Below the pieces are notes generated by a model, which did not search any database, had not been told where the DNA came from, and saw only the letters and a list, made by a program, of their open reading frames with translations. From Hydrangea macrophylla (lineage: Eukaryota; Streptophyta; Magnoliopsida; Cornales; Hydrangeaceae): a DNA stretch of 64,000 bases. Every line of letters begins with the position of its first letter. Position 1 is the stretch's first letter. Below, one piece after another: positions 11,114-22,518 of the stretch. Location of the stretch: positions 127,987,999 to 128,051,998 of the forward strand of contig CM066991.1 in NCBI GenBank assembly GCA_033977485.1, written 5' to 3'. A program made the translations under genes and the position numbers.

Positions 11114-13294
11114 TGTCACGCCCCGGAGTAGCATAAATAGAGAAAAATAAATTTCCTTTATGGGTCCATAGGGAATGGCGGGTGAAGTCACATGATTGTC
11201 CACACCACGCAGTACTAAGCAACAAGAAGTAATAGTGTAACAAGAATGGAGTCTAGGTTCTGATCACAATATAACATAAAGTCAACAGAAGTTACTAACT
11301 ATTACATATCAGAGTCTCGAATCAAATACAAGGCAGCGGAAGTACAAATGCCAAAGCAACATATGCCTGACTACAAAAGATTCTAAAACGGTAAAGATAA
11401 TTAACTACAATTCTAGTCTAGTCTTCAGTTGGCATAAAGGTAGTCCTCGGCGTAGTAGTCTTCTTTGGTCTGACCTCCGTCGGGGAAATCCTCCACAGGG
11501 ACTCCGTCACCGGCATAGTAGTCTTCTTCTGCAGGCCCTTCACCTGTATAGTCATAACCAGGGTGCGCTGGAACGTAGAAATGTCCAGCGGCATAAACGC
11601 CGTCAGCTTAATGAAAGCCGAGTGAGTTAGATACTAACAGGGTATCGACTATTGAAGTTATTACAAGTTATAAACCGTAACCAAATTTGAACTCTGTAGG
11701 GGTAACTCCTTTAATCAAACCAATTATCCGATTACTAATGTTTTACTCAGTATAAGACTGATAATACGTCTAGATAGGGGAAAAGACTCGACAGTAGTTC
11801 AACTCTATAACACACCATTGCTCATCCACCGCTTTTAAGAACATATGCACAGTTCACCGCATGTCATGGATACCACGTTAGTCCATCCCCCGCTTTTAAG
11901 AACATATGCACAGTTCACCGCATGTCAGGGATATAACGCTTTAAACAACAGTACATCATTCTATGCCACGACTTAGCGACGTCTACCAGTGATCACGGTC
12001 CACCGCATGTCATAGACACCTTCGTCTGTCTACCGCTTTTAAGAACATATGATTAGATCATCTGGCTATCTTAGGGCAAATGGTCCGGTTCACCGCAAGT
12101 CATAGACACCTTCGTCTGTCTACCGCTTTTAAGAACATATGATCGACCAAAGCCCGCCCACGCAAGATTCCCGAATCTTAGCAAACCTACTTAAGTTCAA
12201 CTCTATTACCGATACATGACAATCCCAATGTGGTCCGACTACTCTGAATGAATGAATGTTAACTCCAAAGGATTCACAACTATTCTGTTATCTAACATCA
12301 TAAACATTATCCGATAGTCTTGTTATTACTACGATCCTACGCCGCATTAACTCATTATCAGGTCTGTATTACAGTAATAAAGCATGCTGGGAAATACTGA
12401 ACAGTAAATAAACAACTAAACAATTATTACATTATCTAAACAAGTAAAATAGTAAACTGTAACTGCCAATCGATTGATATAGATGTCAATCGATTGGTAT
12501 AAAAGTAGTGTCAATCGATTGGAAGAAAGTTCAATCGATTGGATCACAATCCATGTCAATCGATTGATAAAGTGTCAATCGATTGACACTTCGTCTTCTT
12601 CACAGAGAAGACTGCCCAGCAACATATAAACGGGAATACATGATTTCTTCTTCATTTCTTCATTCAAAACATGTCATAACATCAATGTAAGGCTACCAAG
12701 TGAGTTTAGAACTCACCTAGACGTTAAGGGTGTGTTTGGGAATATGTGTTGAAGCTTGGAGCTTCAATGGTGGCTCCTCCCTCTCTTTCCTCTGCTCTCT
12801 GTCTCCTCTCTTCTCTTTCTCCTTCTTCTCTTCTTCTTTCTGGTCTTCTTCTTCTTCTTCTCAGTCCATCTGTGTATGTGTGAATGAATATATGTATATA
12901 TATGAGTATATATATATATATATGAGTGTATATATATATATTAACTCACACAAAACTCTCCCTCTCACTCTCTCTGATTTCTGTAAACAGAAATACGCCC
13001 AAAATGGGCTGGTATATATAGAGAGGGAGTGTTCACGTGGCCTCTCCCCAGCCAGAGCAAAAGAATCTGCCCAGCTGCCTCCAATCGATTGGCATAAGTG
13101 TCAATCGATTGATACAATCAATCGATTGAGATAAAGTTCAATCGATTGGTATCCAAGGCAAGTCAATCGATTGGAAAACTTGTCAATCGATTGGTATCCA
13201 ACTTATACCAAGGGTAAGGCCAAGCTCAAACAAGTATTAAAGAAACATACAAGGTCTTAGTTATATAATATATTACAAAATACAGGGTATTACA
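11114..13294 (-). repeat. 3' LTR of the chromovirus
   Basis: On the plus strand it begins TGTCACGCCCCGGAG and ends GGGTATTACA. In element orientation it holds a palindrome block B (13193-13082), a TATA box TATATATA at 13013-13020, palindrome block A (12585-12467), and a repeat region (12145-11818) built on GCTTTTAAGAACATATG and TTCACCGCATGTCA. These are followed by the GTGACA tip. Confidence 0.93.
12467..13193. repeat. Two blocks of CAATCGATTG palindromes (3' LTR)
   Basis: There are twelve perfect CAATCGATTG palindromes. Block A starts are 12467, 12487, 12512, 12532, 12557 and 12576. Block B starts are 13082, 13102, 13119, 13139, 13164 and 13184. Spacing is mostly 20 or 25 bases. The blocks flank the TATA box and leader sequence, so one is upstream and one downstream of the inferred transcription start. 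Confidence 0.95.
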
Positions 13295-13331
13295 TCATCC
13301 ACCACTCACAAAAGATTTCGTCCCCGAAATC
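13295..13331 (-). promoter_or_regulatory. Polypurine-tract region and GATTTCG stem motif
   Basis: Just inside the 3' LTR the minus strand reads GAGTGGTGGATGA, the purine-rich strip expected to prime plus-strand DNA. Next to it is an inverted repeat GATTTCG-TCCC-CGAAATC (13314-13331), a motif often seen at this site in Tekay/Del-type chromoviruses. Confidence 0.7.
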
Positions 13332-13345
13332 CGAAATAAACTGGG

Positions 13346-16300
13346 TTAAAACAAAAATGGAAACTTCTCTTGCATCTCTGACTCCAACTCCCATGAAGCT
13401 TCTCCTTCGTCGTGGTGCTTCCATTGAACCTTTACTAGCGGAATCTCCTTGTTTCTGAGCTTCTTCACTCCTCGGTCTAGAATACGCACTGGTCCTTCGT
13501 TGTAGGTCACGTTCTCGTTCACCTCGATATCTTCAAAACTGATCTCGTGCACTGGGTTGTGGGCACATTTCCTCAACATGCTGATGTGGAAAACGTTGTG
13601 TACCCCTGACATCTTTGGCGGCAACGCAAGTCGATAAGCAACCTTCCCAACACGTTCTAGGATCTCGAACGATCCGATGAATCGTGGTGACAACTTGCCT
13701 CTTTTCTGTCCGAATCTGACGACACCTCGAACTGGCGAGACTTTAAGTAGCACATGATCTCCAACTGCAAACTCTAGATCTTTCCGTCGCTTGTCGGCAT
13801 AGCTCTTGTGTCTGGATTGCGCTGTCTTCATCTTCTCTCGTACAATCTGGATCTTTTCGCTGGTTTCTCGAATCATCTCGGGTCCAAGTAGTTGAGTATC
13901 TCCGACTTCGGCCCAACATAGCGGCGATCGGCAAGGTCTTCCATACAAAGCTTCAAACGGTGCCATCCCTATGCTCGTGTGGTAGCTGTTGTTGTAGGCA
14001 AACTCGATCAAAGGTAGATGCGTCTCCCATGAAGTCTCGAATTCAATGACACAGGCTCGCAACATATCCTCCATCACTTGATTGACTCGTTCTGTCTGAC
14101 CGTCTGTTTGTGGATGAAAGGCTGAACTCAAATTCAATGAAGTTCCCATTGCTGTTTGAAGGCTCTTCCAGAATTCTGCGGTAAAGCGTGAATCTCGATC
14201 TGAAACTATTGAGACGGGTACTCCGTGCAGTCGCACTACTTGCTCTAGATACATCCGGCTCAATCTTTCAACAGGGTGCGTCATGCTGTAGGCGATAAAA
14301 TGTGCTGACTTGGTGAGTCGATCTACTATTACCCAAATAGCGTTGTGGTTTTGTTGAGACTTCGGCAATCCAACCACAAAATCCATGGTGATGTGCTCCC
14401 ATTTCCATTGGGGAATCGGTAGCGGTTGTAGGAGTCCAGGTGGTTTCTGATGCTCTGCCTTCACTTGTTTGCAAGTAAGGCAGTGCGATACATACTCGAC
14501 CACTTCTCTCTTCATTCCTTGCCACCAGAAGTTTCTCTTCAAGTCCTTATACATTTTGTTTACTCCTGGGTGGATAGTCATTCTTGACTTGTGTGCTTCG
14601 TCCAGAATGTTCTTCCTGAGACCATCTTCATTTGGCACACAGAGTCTACCTTTGCATCTTAGTGCTCCGTCCGTGCTAATACTCCATATCTCGGGCTCCT
14701 TTGCGGACATCTTAGCAAACCATAACTTTAAATCCTCGTTCGACTGTTGAGCTTCCAAGATGCGGCTGATGAGAGTCGGTTGTACAACAAAACATCCAAG
14801 GTGTTGTCCTTCTCCTGATTCCACTGGTCGAAGGTCGAATTCGACTAACGTCTCCAATGCTCGCCATTCTCTAATCAAAATCGAAGCAACCAAAAGGCGT
14901 GGTCTCCGGCTCAGAGCGTCGGCTCCAATATTTGCTTTACCCGGGTGGTATTGCAAAGAGAAGTCGTAGTCCTTGAGTAGTTCCATCCATCTCCGTTGTC
15001 GCATGTTCAACTCCTTTTGAGAGAATAGGTACCTTAAACTCTTATGATCTGAGAACAAGTCGAACTTTTCTCCATACAAATAGTGTCTCCAAATCTTCAA
15101 GGCGAACACGATTGCGGCTAATTCTAAGTCGTGCGTCGGATAGTTCTTCTCATGCGGCTTCAATTATCTTGATCCGTATACAATGACATTCCCCTCTTGC
15201 ATTAGTACACAACCAAGTCCTTGGTGTGACGCATCACTATAGATTATGAATTGTTCACCACTCTTAGGTATCGCAAGCACGGGTGCTGAGGTTAGTCTCT
15301 CTTTCAATTCCCGAAATGCATCCTCGTGTTTATCAGTCCATTCGTACTTCGTCTCCTTCCTAGTCAGGCTTGTCAACGGTCCTGCGATTTTAGAGAATCC
15401 TTCCACAAATTTCCGGTAATACCCAGCCAATCCAAGAAAACTCCTAACTTCGGTTGCATTGGTTGGCCTGTTCCAGCTCAAGACTGCATCGATCTTAGAT
15501 GAGTCTACAGAAATCCCATCCTGTGATATCATATGTCCCAGGAATTTAACTTCCTGAAGCCAGAATTCACATTTACTGAATTTCGCATACAGACTATTGT
15601 CTCTGAGAGTCTGTAGAGCAATTTGTAGATGCTTCTTATGTTCTTCTTCCGTTCTTGAATAAATTAGAATGTCGTCGATGAATACTATAATGAATTGATC
15701 CAGATAGGGTCTGAATACTCTATTCATTAGGTCCATGAATACTGCCGGGGCATTAGTCAATCCAAAAGACATCACTAGAAATTCGTAGTGTCCATATCTC
15801 GTCCTGAAGGCAGTTTTCGGTATATCTTTCGGTCGAACTAGCAATTGATGGTATCCTGAACGCAAATCGATTTTTGAGAATATCCTTGATCCTTGTAGTT
15901 GATCGAACAGGTCGTCTATCCGGGGAAGTGGATACCTATTCTTGATCGTGACTTTATTCAGCTCCCTGTAGTCGATACAGAGTCGTAGCTCTCCGTCCTT
16001 CTTTTTCACAAATAAAACTGGTGCTCCCCACGGTGATGTACTCGGGCGAACAAAACCTAAATCTTCAAGTTCCTGAACTTGCTTTTTCAATTCTAGCATT
16101 TCTATTGGCACCATCCGGTACGGGGTCTTGGAAATCGACAACGTTCCGGGTGCTAACTCAATGCAGAAGTCTATCTCTCTCTTTGGTGGAAGTCCTGAGA
16201 TACTTCGGAACACATCTTCAAAGTCTTGAATAATGGGGATCTGGTTGATAGTAAGCTCCGTGCTTGAAGTCTTGATCGTGGCTAGGCAGCTTGTGATAAA

Positions 16301-16900
16301 CATGTCGCTCAACGGTTGGCACTGAAATCTGATCTGCGGGAAACCAGGCGTTGAAAAGACAATAGTCCGACTAACACAATCCAGGTTAGCGCCATACTTA
16401 GTAAGCCAATCCATTCCTAGGATCACATCGAACTCAGACATTGACAATACTATCAAGTCTGCTGGGAGATTTCTATCCTCTAGTGTCAAGGGACAATCCT
16501 TGCATACCTTACCTAACTTAACGGATACTCCCAAGGGTGAAACGGCATTAAGGGTCGGCTCAAGTGCTAGGGGTAACAAACCCAAATCACGTACCATCTT
16601 AATAGCTATGAAAGAACGGGCGGCACCGGTATCAAACAAAGCTCTAACTTGACAGTGAAATAAAATGAGTGTACCTTCCAAGTTCTGCTGTTCCTCTGCA
16701 TTATACCCTGCATTGTCAGGGATGATGGCATTCACCCTAACCTGTCCTTGCCGTCCTTGAGCAGGCACTCCATAGTAGCCTCCACGTGGTGCTCTACAAT
16801 CCTTACTTATGTGACCAGGCTTGCTACAGTTGCGGCAGACGAGGTCATTACGGCGGTTGGTCTTGGGGGCTGTGCAATACCTTGCAATATGTCCGGGCAT
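13346..16900 (-). pseudogene. Chromovirus pol: PR-RT-RH-INT-chromodomain, one in-frame stop
   Basis: Polyprotein for reverse transcription and integration. The first frame (16900-15164) opens within gag's nucleocapsid at [14 protein letters not shown] (residues 22-35). Protease follows with active site LFDTGA (Asp90). Then comes reverse transcriptase with IDLRSGYHQ (Asp345) and FIDD (407-410), and the start of RNase H. A TAA at 15164-15166 stops it. The next frame (15163-13346) continues in the same phase with RNase H (THDLELAA...FSDHKSL) and an integrase zinc finger ending HCLTCK. It then has the integrase core with [20 protein letters not shown] and [11 protein letters not shown], and a chromodomain-like tail ([18 protein letters not shown]). 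The stop looks like CAA to TAA. All other motifs are intact, so inactivation is recent. Confidence 0.92.
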
Positions 16901-17850
16901 TCCACAGTTGAAACATCCATCAATGTTCTGTCGCTGTGCGACGGGCTGTGCCTGAGGTGGTCCTCGCTGTTGATTCTGTTGTCGAGGAAAATTGGCTTGG
17001 GGCTTCCTTGTCCCATCCCATGTGCGCTTGGTTCCCTGATAGTTATTGGTCTGAGGTTTCCATCCTTGGTTGTTCCTTGATGATTGCGCGGAAAAGTTCC
17101 TTGGTTGGAGGTCCTGGGTGGAGGTCGATTCACTTGTGGTCCTTGCACAGGGTAAGCATCCTTTTCCAAACTTGAAGCAAGACGGACAATCCCTTCAAAT
17201 GACTGGCCCAGATGACCTATCATCATGTGCCGGAGGTGTGGGTTGAGTCCTTGGTGGAATCGCTTGACCTTCTTGACGGAGGTGTCTATCATATGCGGAG
17301 CGAAACGGGAAAGTCGCTCGAATTGTGTAGTATACTCCCTGACTGTCCAGTTTCCTTGGGTTAGACTCAGGAAATTCCTCTCTTGTTGATCTCTTTCGTC
17401 CTCAGGGAAATACTTCTTGAGAAATCGAGTCTTGAATGCTTCCCAAGGCATTCTCCTTGCAGCGTCAATTCCAATCGTGGCTCTCTCGGCCTCCCACCAG
17501 TCCGCGGCGGAGTAAGTTAGTTGAAATGCGGCTAGACGTCTCTTGTCAAGCTCACTGCACTCCAGGGCTTCAAAGATTAGCTCCAACTCTCGTATCCATT
17601 GCTCTACTTTCCAGGACTCTGCCATGCCGTCGAATTTCTCGGGTCGCAGGCCACGAAATCGTTCCAATAGCTTATCGCCTGTCTGCCTTGGAGGGACAAC
17701 GTGGTTGTTGCCATTGTTGTTGGTGACATGATTGTAGGTATCGCCGATGTGTTCCATCCGTTGCATGAAAGCTTCGAAGACTCCAGTTGGGTCCATACCC
17801 TCGGGAATGGGTGCTCCCAGTCGTGCTTGGTTCCTTGTGGGTCCCACCAT
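16861..17850 (-). pseudogene. Chromovirus gag with one frameshift
   Basis: Capsid/nucleocapsid gene. The ATG at 17850 opens a frame with a retrotransposon gag domain: FRGLRPEKFDG, QWIRELELIFEALEC, AFQLTYSAADWWEAE, WEAFKTRFLKKYFPEDER and GNWTVREYTTQFERLSRFAP. After about residue 245 the composition stops looking like gag. The expected Gln/Asn-rich linker and the first zinc knuckle (with MPGHIARYC, about 16900-16870) are read in the next frame, so a single-base slip lies near 17100-17120. This could be a mutation or an assembly error. A programmed frameshift is less likely, as no slippery heptamer or structure was noticed. Confidence 0.85.
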
Positions 17851-18248
17851 AGTGATCCGTGTGAGGTGTACCTATGAAGGATCTAACGATTAGCTGACAA
17901 TCTCCTCGGGGAAATGATCATACTAAAATAACAGAAAACATAACATGAATCAAAATCACAACCATAACATAATAATGAGATGATATCAGAAATAAACAAG
18001 AGAAACGATCTGCCATATATATATACCTAAAAGATGTACAGCGGAGTACACAATAGATCATCTGTGTACCGCGTAGTACATGATCCTATACAAGATCTAA
18101 ACAAAAGAAAGATATACACAAAACCACTACTGGTGGCTACCTATACAAAAAGGGCTAAGGTCAATAGCTGTCTATGTAAGCGTCAAAAGTAAGTGGACAA
18201 CATGTCCTAAGGTCAAACGTAAAAGTCTAAGTCCTTAAGGTACTGGAC
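17851..18248 (-). other. Spacer between acidic ORF and gag
   Basis: This is a non-coding 398-bp stretch with no long frame. It may carry the start signal for gag or a splice acceptor; none can be called by eye. Confidence 0.5.
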
Positions 18249-19172
18249 TCAAAAGTTGTCCACATCGGATCCATAGATGGAAGCCTCGTCCTCTGGGGCA
18301 ACCTCAGACAAAACATCATCCTCATCCATGTCATCGCCATCCATCATGTCCTCATCCTCTATCACAACATCCTCGATCAGCTCGGGTCCATCATGCTCCA
18401 CAATAGCTCCCAAATCTCCTGCATCAGCGGCCATGTCGGCCTGGGCTGCATCAAATGCGGCTGCAAGTGCCTCAGCCTGTACCATAGCCTGTGCCAATTC
18501 CGGTGCTCCAATCTCAAATCCATGGGGATGTGCAGCCATCTCTGCGGCCCACTCAGCTGCCAGCTGTGCTATAACTCCTCCTGGTAAGATTGGTACTACT
18601 GCATCATCGTCTGCGGCCACCTCCTCTTCCTCTATCGGATAACCCTCTGCAACCACAATATCTACGCCAACTGGCACGTCCATACCGGCGGGGTCCACGG
18701 GGTCCTCCTCCTCTGGATCATACTCCGGCTCCTCGTCATCGGTGTCCTCGTCCTCTTCATCCTCCATCTCCTCGTCTGCATCCTCTAGCTCATCGTCGTC
18801 ATCGCTCTCATCATCATCCTCCGGATCCTCATCTGCTGGGGGTGCATCAGCCATGTCCTCTTCTGGTGGGGGTGGAGGTGCTGCTCTAACCTCTGCAAGT
18901 AGAACCTGGTACGAAGAACGGTCTCGTAACATCAGTAGAGAATCCTCCTCGATGCGTTTGAAGGTCTCCTTACGATAGATCATCTCCTGACGTATCACTT
19001 CTGGGTCCTGGGTCCCAAATCTCTGCTGCTCGATCTGCATGTCTCGCTCTGTCTCTGCAATAGCTCTCTGTCTAACCTTCCAGGCATAGTACTCTGGATC
19101 TGCTAGCGCAATACTACTCTCATACACATAGTGTCCTCCGAACTCGTCTGGAACGAACAGCGGCGGTGCCAT
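18249..19172 (-). CDS. Acidic 307-residue ORF between primer site and gag
   Basis: This intact ATG-to-TAA frame starts about 120 bp after the primer site and ends about 400 bp before gag, on the same strand. Residues 1-95 are charged and probably helical (YYAWKVRQRAIAETERDMQI, EMIYRKETFKRIEEDSLLML). A PPPPP run follows at 99-103. Residues 104-159 are almost all Asp/Glu. An Ala-rich, probably helical stretch spans about 201-250, and a second acidic tail 259-297. I see no enzyme motif, zinc finger, signal peptide or membrane segment, and I do not recognise the family. Long acidic tracts occur in histone chaperones and transactivators, but a chromatin role here is inference. Its full-length openness in a young element suggests it is expressed or selected. 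Tekay/Del elements usually lack such a gene. Confidence 0.75.
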   Translation of the reverse strand: MAPPLFVPDEFGGHYVYESSIALADPEYYAWKVRQRAIAETERDMQIEQQRFGTQDPEVIRQEMIYRKETFKRIEEDSLLMLRDRSSYQVLLAEVRAAPPPPPEEDMADAPPADEDPEDDDESDDDDELEDADEEMEDEEDEDTDDEEPEYDPEEEDPVDPAGMDVPVGVDIVVAEGYPIEEEEVAADDDAVVPILPGGVIAQLAAEWAAEMAAHPHGFEIGAPELAQAMVQAEALAAAFDAAQADMAADAGDLGAIVEHDGPELIEDVVIEDEDMMDGDDMDEDDVLSEVAPEDEASIYGSDVDNF

Positions 19173-19290
19173 GCTACCTGAAAAGGGACTACCTTAAGTC
19201 AGAACTAATCTTAATACTCATCTATAGAATCTCAAGGTTCTAGAACCAGATGGTGTGGGACAATCTGTGAGCGAAAAGGTATACAACCTA

Positions 19291-19303
19291 GGCTCTGATA
19301 CCA
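19291..19303 (-). promoter_or_regulatory. Primer binding site of chromovirus (initiator Met tRNA)
   Basis: The minus strand reads TGGTATCAGAGCC, an exact match to the plant initiator Met tRNA primer site, seven bases inside the 5' LTR. Confidence 0.95.
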
Positions 19304-19310
19304 AAAATCC

Positions 19311-21489
19311 TGTCACGCCCCGGAGTAGCATAAATAGAGAAAAATAAATTTCCTTTATGGGTCCATAGGGAATGACGGGTGAAGTCACATGATTGTCCAC
19401 ACCACGCAGTACTAAGCAACAAGAAGTAATAGTGTAACAAGAATGGAGTCTAGGTTCTGATCACAATATAACATAAAGTCAACAGAAGTTACTAACTATT
19501 ACATATCAGAGTCTCGAATCAAATACAAGGCAGCGGAAGTACAAATGCCAAAGCAACATATGCCTGACTACAAAAGATTCTAAAACGGTAAAGATAATTA
19601 ACTACAATTCTAGTCTAGTCTTCAGTTGGCATAAAGGTAGTCCTCGGCGTAGTAGTCTTCTTTGGTCTGACCTCCGTCGGGGAAATCCTCCACAGGGACT
19701 CCGTCACCGGCATAGTAGTCTTCTTCTGCAGGCCCTTCACCTGTATAGTCATAACCAGGGTGCGCTGGAACGTAGAAATGTCCAGCGGCATAAACGCCGT
19801 CAGCTTAATGAAAGCCGAGTGAGTTAGATACTAACAGGGTATCGACTATTGAAGTTATTACAAGTTATAAACCGTAACCAAATTTGAACTCTGTAGGGGT
19901 AACTCCTTTAATCAAACCAATTATCCGATTACTAATGTTTTACTCAGTATAAGACTGATAATACGTCTAGATAGGGGAACAGACTCGACAGTAGTTCAAC
20001 TCTATAACACACCATTGCTCATCCACCGCTTTTAAGAACATATGCACAGTTCACCGCATGTCATGGATACCACGTTAGTCCATCCCCCGCTTTTAAGAAC
20101 ATATGCACAGTTCACCGCATGTCAGGGATATAACGCTTTAAACAACAGTACATCATTCTATGCCACGACTTAGCGACGTCTACCAGTGATCACGGTCCAC
20201 CGCATGTCATAGACACCTTCGTCTGTCTACCGCTTTTAAGAACATATGATTAGATCATCTGGCTATCTTAGGGCAAATGGTCCGGTTCACCGCAAGTCAT
20301 AGACACCTTCGTCTGTCTACCGCTTTTAAGAACATATGATCGACCAAAGCCCGCCCACGCAAGATTCCCGAATCTTAGCAAACCTACTTAAGTTCAACTC
20401 TATTACCGATACATGACAATCCCAATGTGGCCCAACTACTCTGAATGAATGAATGTTAACTCCAAAGGATTCACAACTATTCTGTTATCTAACATCATAA
20501 ACATTATCCGATAGTCTTGTTATTACTACGATCCTACGCCGCATTAACTCATTATCAGGTCTGTATTACAGTAATAAAGCATGCTGGGAAATACTGAACA
20601 GTAAATAAACAACTAAACAATTATTACATTATCTAAACAAGTAAAACAGTAAACTGTAACTGCCAATCGATTGGTATAGATGTCAATCGATTGGTATAAA
20701 AGTAGTGTCAATCGATTGGAAGAAAGTTCAATCGATTGGATCACAATCCATGTCAATCGATTGATAAAGTGTCAATCGATTGACACTTCGTCTTCTTCAC
20801 AGAGAAGACTGCCCAGCAACATATAAACGGGAATACATGATTTCTTCTTCATTTCTTCATTCAAAACATGTCATAACATCAATGTAAGGCTACCAAGTGA
20901 GTTTAGAACTCACCTAGACGTTAAGGGCGTGTTTGGGAATGTGTGTTGAAGCTTGGAGCTTCAATGGTGGCTCCTCCCTCTCTTTCCTCTGCTCTCTGTC
21001 TCCTCTCTTCTCTTTCTCCTTCTTCTCTTCTTCTTTCTGGTCTTCTTCTTCTTCTTCTCAGTCCATCTGTGTGTGTGTGAATGAATATATGTATATATAT
21101 GAGTATCTATATATATATGAGTGTATATATATATATAAACTCACACAAAACTCTCCCTCTCACTCTCTCTGATTTCTGTAAACAGAAATACGCCCAAAAT
21201 GGGCTGGTATATATAGAGAGGGAGTGTTCACGTGGCCTCTCCCCAGCCAGAGCAAAAGAATCTGCCCAGCTGCCTCCAATCGATTGGCATAAGTGTCAAT
21301 CGATTGATACAATCAATCGATTGAGATAAAGTTCAATCGATTGGTATCCAAGGCAAGTCAATCGATTGGAAAACTTGTCAATCGATTGGTATCCAACTTA
21401 TACCAAGGGTAAGGCCAATCTCAAACAAGTATTAAAGAAACATACAAGGTCTTAGTTATATAATATATTACAAAATACAGGGTATTACA
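19311..21489 (-). repeat. 5' LTR of the chromovirus
   Basis: A 2,179-bp partner of 11114-13294 with the same order of parts. CAATCGATTG palindromes lie at 20664-20782 and 21277-21388 around a TATA box at 21208-21215. The GCTTTTAAGAACATATG repeat region is at about 20015-20342. It is about 99.5% identical by eye to the other LTR. Confidence 0.93.
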
Positions 21490-22518
21490 ATTGCATCTCT
21501 AATTTTAACTGTGTGATCATTAATTTTTGTTAATCCATCTTGGATAATCAAATTAATGATATGACATACACAACGACCATGAAATAATTTTCCATTCAAC
21601 ATTGGGCGCATAAGATCTTTAAACACATTAATAGCATTTGTATTAGCACTAGTATTGTCAAAAGTAATGCTTATAATTTTTTTCATAATATTATACTCAT
21701 TAAAAACATTGATTATAGAGTTATATATATTTTCACTAGTATGAGGATAGTCTAATGCACGAAAAGTAATGATATTTTTATTCATATTCCAATTTTCATC
21801 TATAAAATGCGCCGTTATACATATATATCCCGTTTTATTACAACCAGTCCACAAATCAGATGTGCGTGCAATTGTACAATTAAGAGTAGAAAAATCCTCA
21901 ATTAATTTTTTTTTTCGGTTTGTTGAAAAACAGACTGTATATCACTTCTAAGAGTATTTCTAGTAATAGGTTGGTAGGCGGGTTGTAAAAAAGTTTGAAT
22001 AAAACGTGTAAAACACTCTTCTTCAACTAAAGTAAAAGGCATATCGGATGCACAAACAAATTTTGCCAAGCCTTCCCTCATTTTTTTTTATTATAAAGAA
22101 AAGTTCCAACACTTGTGCCAGTGGAAGCAGAAATTTGGGATTGTACTAGGCCGCCCGCTTGAGCGGTACCTGCTTCCCATGCACCTTTATGCTTGTTTAT
22201 GATGTGCCGTTTAAGTGTATTATTTCCTCCACTTTTGTAAGAAAATTTGAGTTCGCATATTTTGCAAATAGCTCCATTTTTTTCGTCATTTAATTTAAAA
22301 AATAACCAAACAGGTGATTTTAATTTTCTTTCAGTGGTGGGACTGGGATCATTAGGATTTGAAGGAGATGGTTCAAATGGATTAGATCCCATAATTTCAA
22401 CGTCGTCATCATTCTCCAATTCCAAATCATTAATCTCATTTCTTTCCCCATAATCTAAATTTTCAAAGTCATAAGTTGGGTCTTCCCTAATTTTTGAAGA
22501 TCTTGAATGAGATGCCAT
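21490..22518 (-). pseudogene. hAT transposase, N-terminal block with BED zinc finger
   Basis: N-terminal part of the transposase of the 6172-23269 element. The ATG at 22518 opens a frame with an acidic Asn-rich leader, then a BED finger (PVWLFFKL, CKIC, HIINKH). This DNA-binding module should bind element ends. The frame breaks in an A-run at about 22080, and the conserved middle resumes in another frame. That part includes the WTGCNKTGYICITAHFIDENW segment, ITFDNTSANTNAINVF and GRCVCHIINLIIQDGL, the hAT RNase H-fold signature region. At 21490 the gene is cut by the chromovirus and continues at 11113. Frameshifts and insertions make it inactive. Confidence 0.9.

Larger units (their letters stand above)
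11114..21489 (-). mobile_element. Nearly complete Ty3/gypsy chromovirus (Tekay/Del type)
   Basis: This 10,376-bp element lies on the minus strand, with LTRs 11114-13294 and 19311-21489 and a perfect 5-bp duplication ATTGC (11109-11113, 21490-21494). The order from the right is LTR, primer site, acidic ORF, gag, protease, reverse transcriptase, RNase H, integrase with a chromodomain-like tail, purine-rich strip, LTR. The LTRs differ at about 11 substitutions by eye over 2.18 kb plus small TA-run indels, so insertion is recent. The pol frame has one in-frame stop and gag one frameshift, so this copy is probably not autonomous now. Confidence 0.95.

Noticed and set aside
12467..12585. CRISPR-like regular repeats
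   Set aside because: Repeats are 10-bp palindromes with 10-15 bp spacers in a plant LTR; no array leader or cas genes, and spacers are repeated between LTRs.
12730..13134. 134-codon Ser/Phe-rich plus-strand frame, repeated at 20933-21329
   Set aside because: It is antisense to the LTR promoter region, built on a TCTTC run and TA repeats, and duplicated only because the LTR is.
18277..18978. Ser- and Pro-rich plus-strand frames
   Set aside because: Mirror images of the acidic minus-strand ORF; codon shadows.
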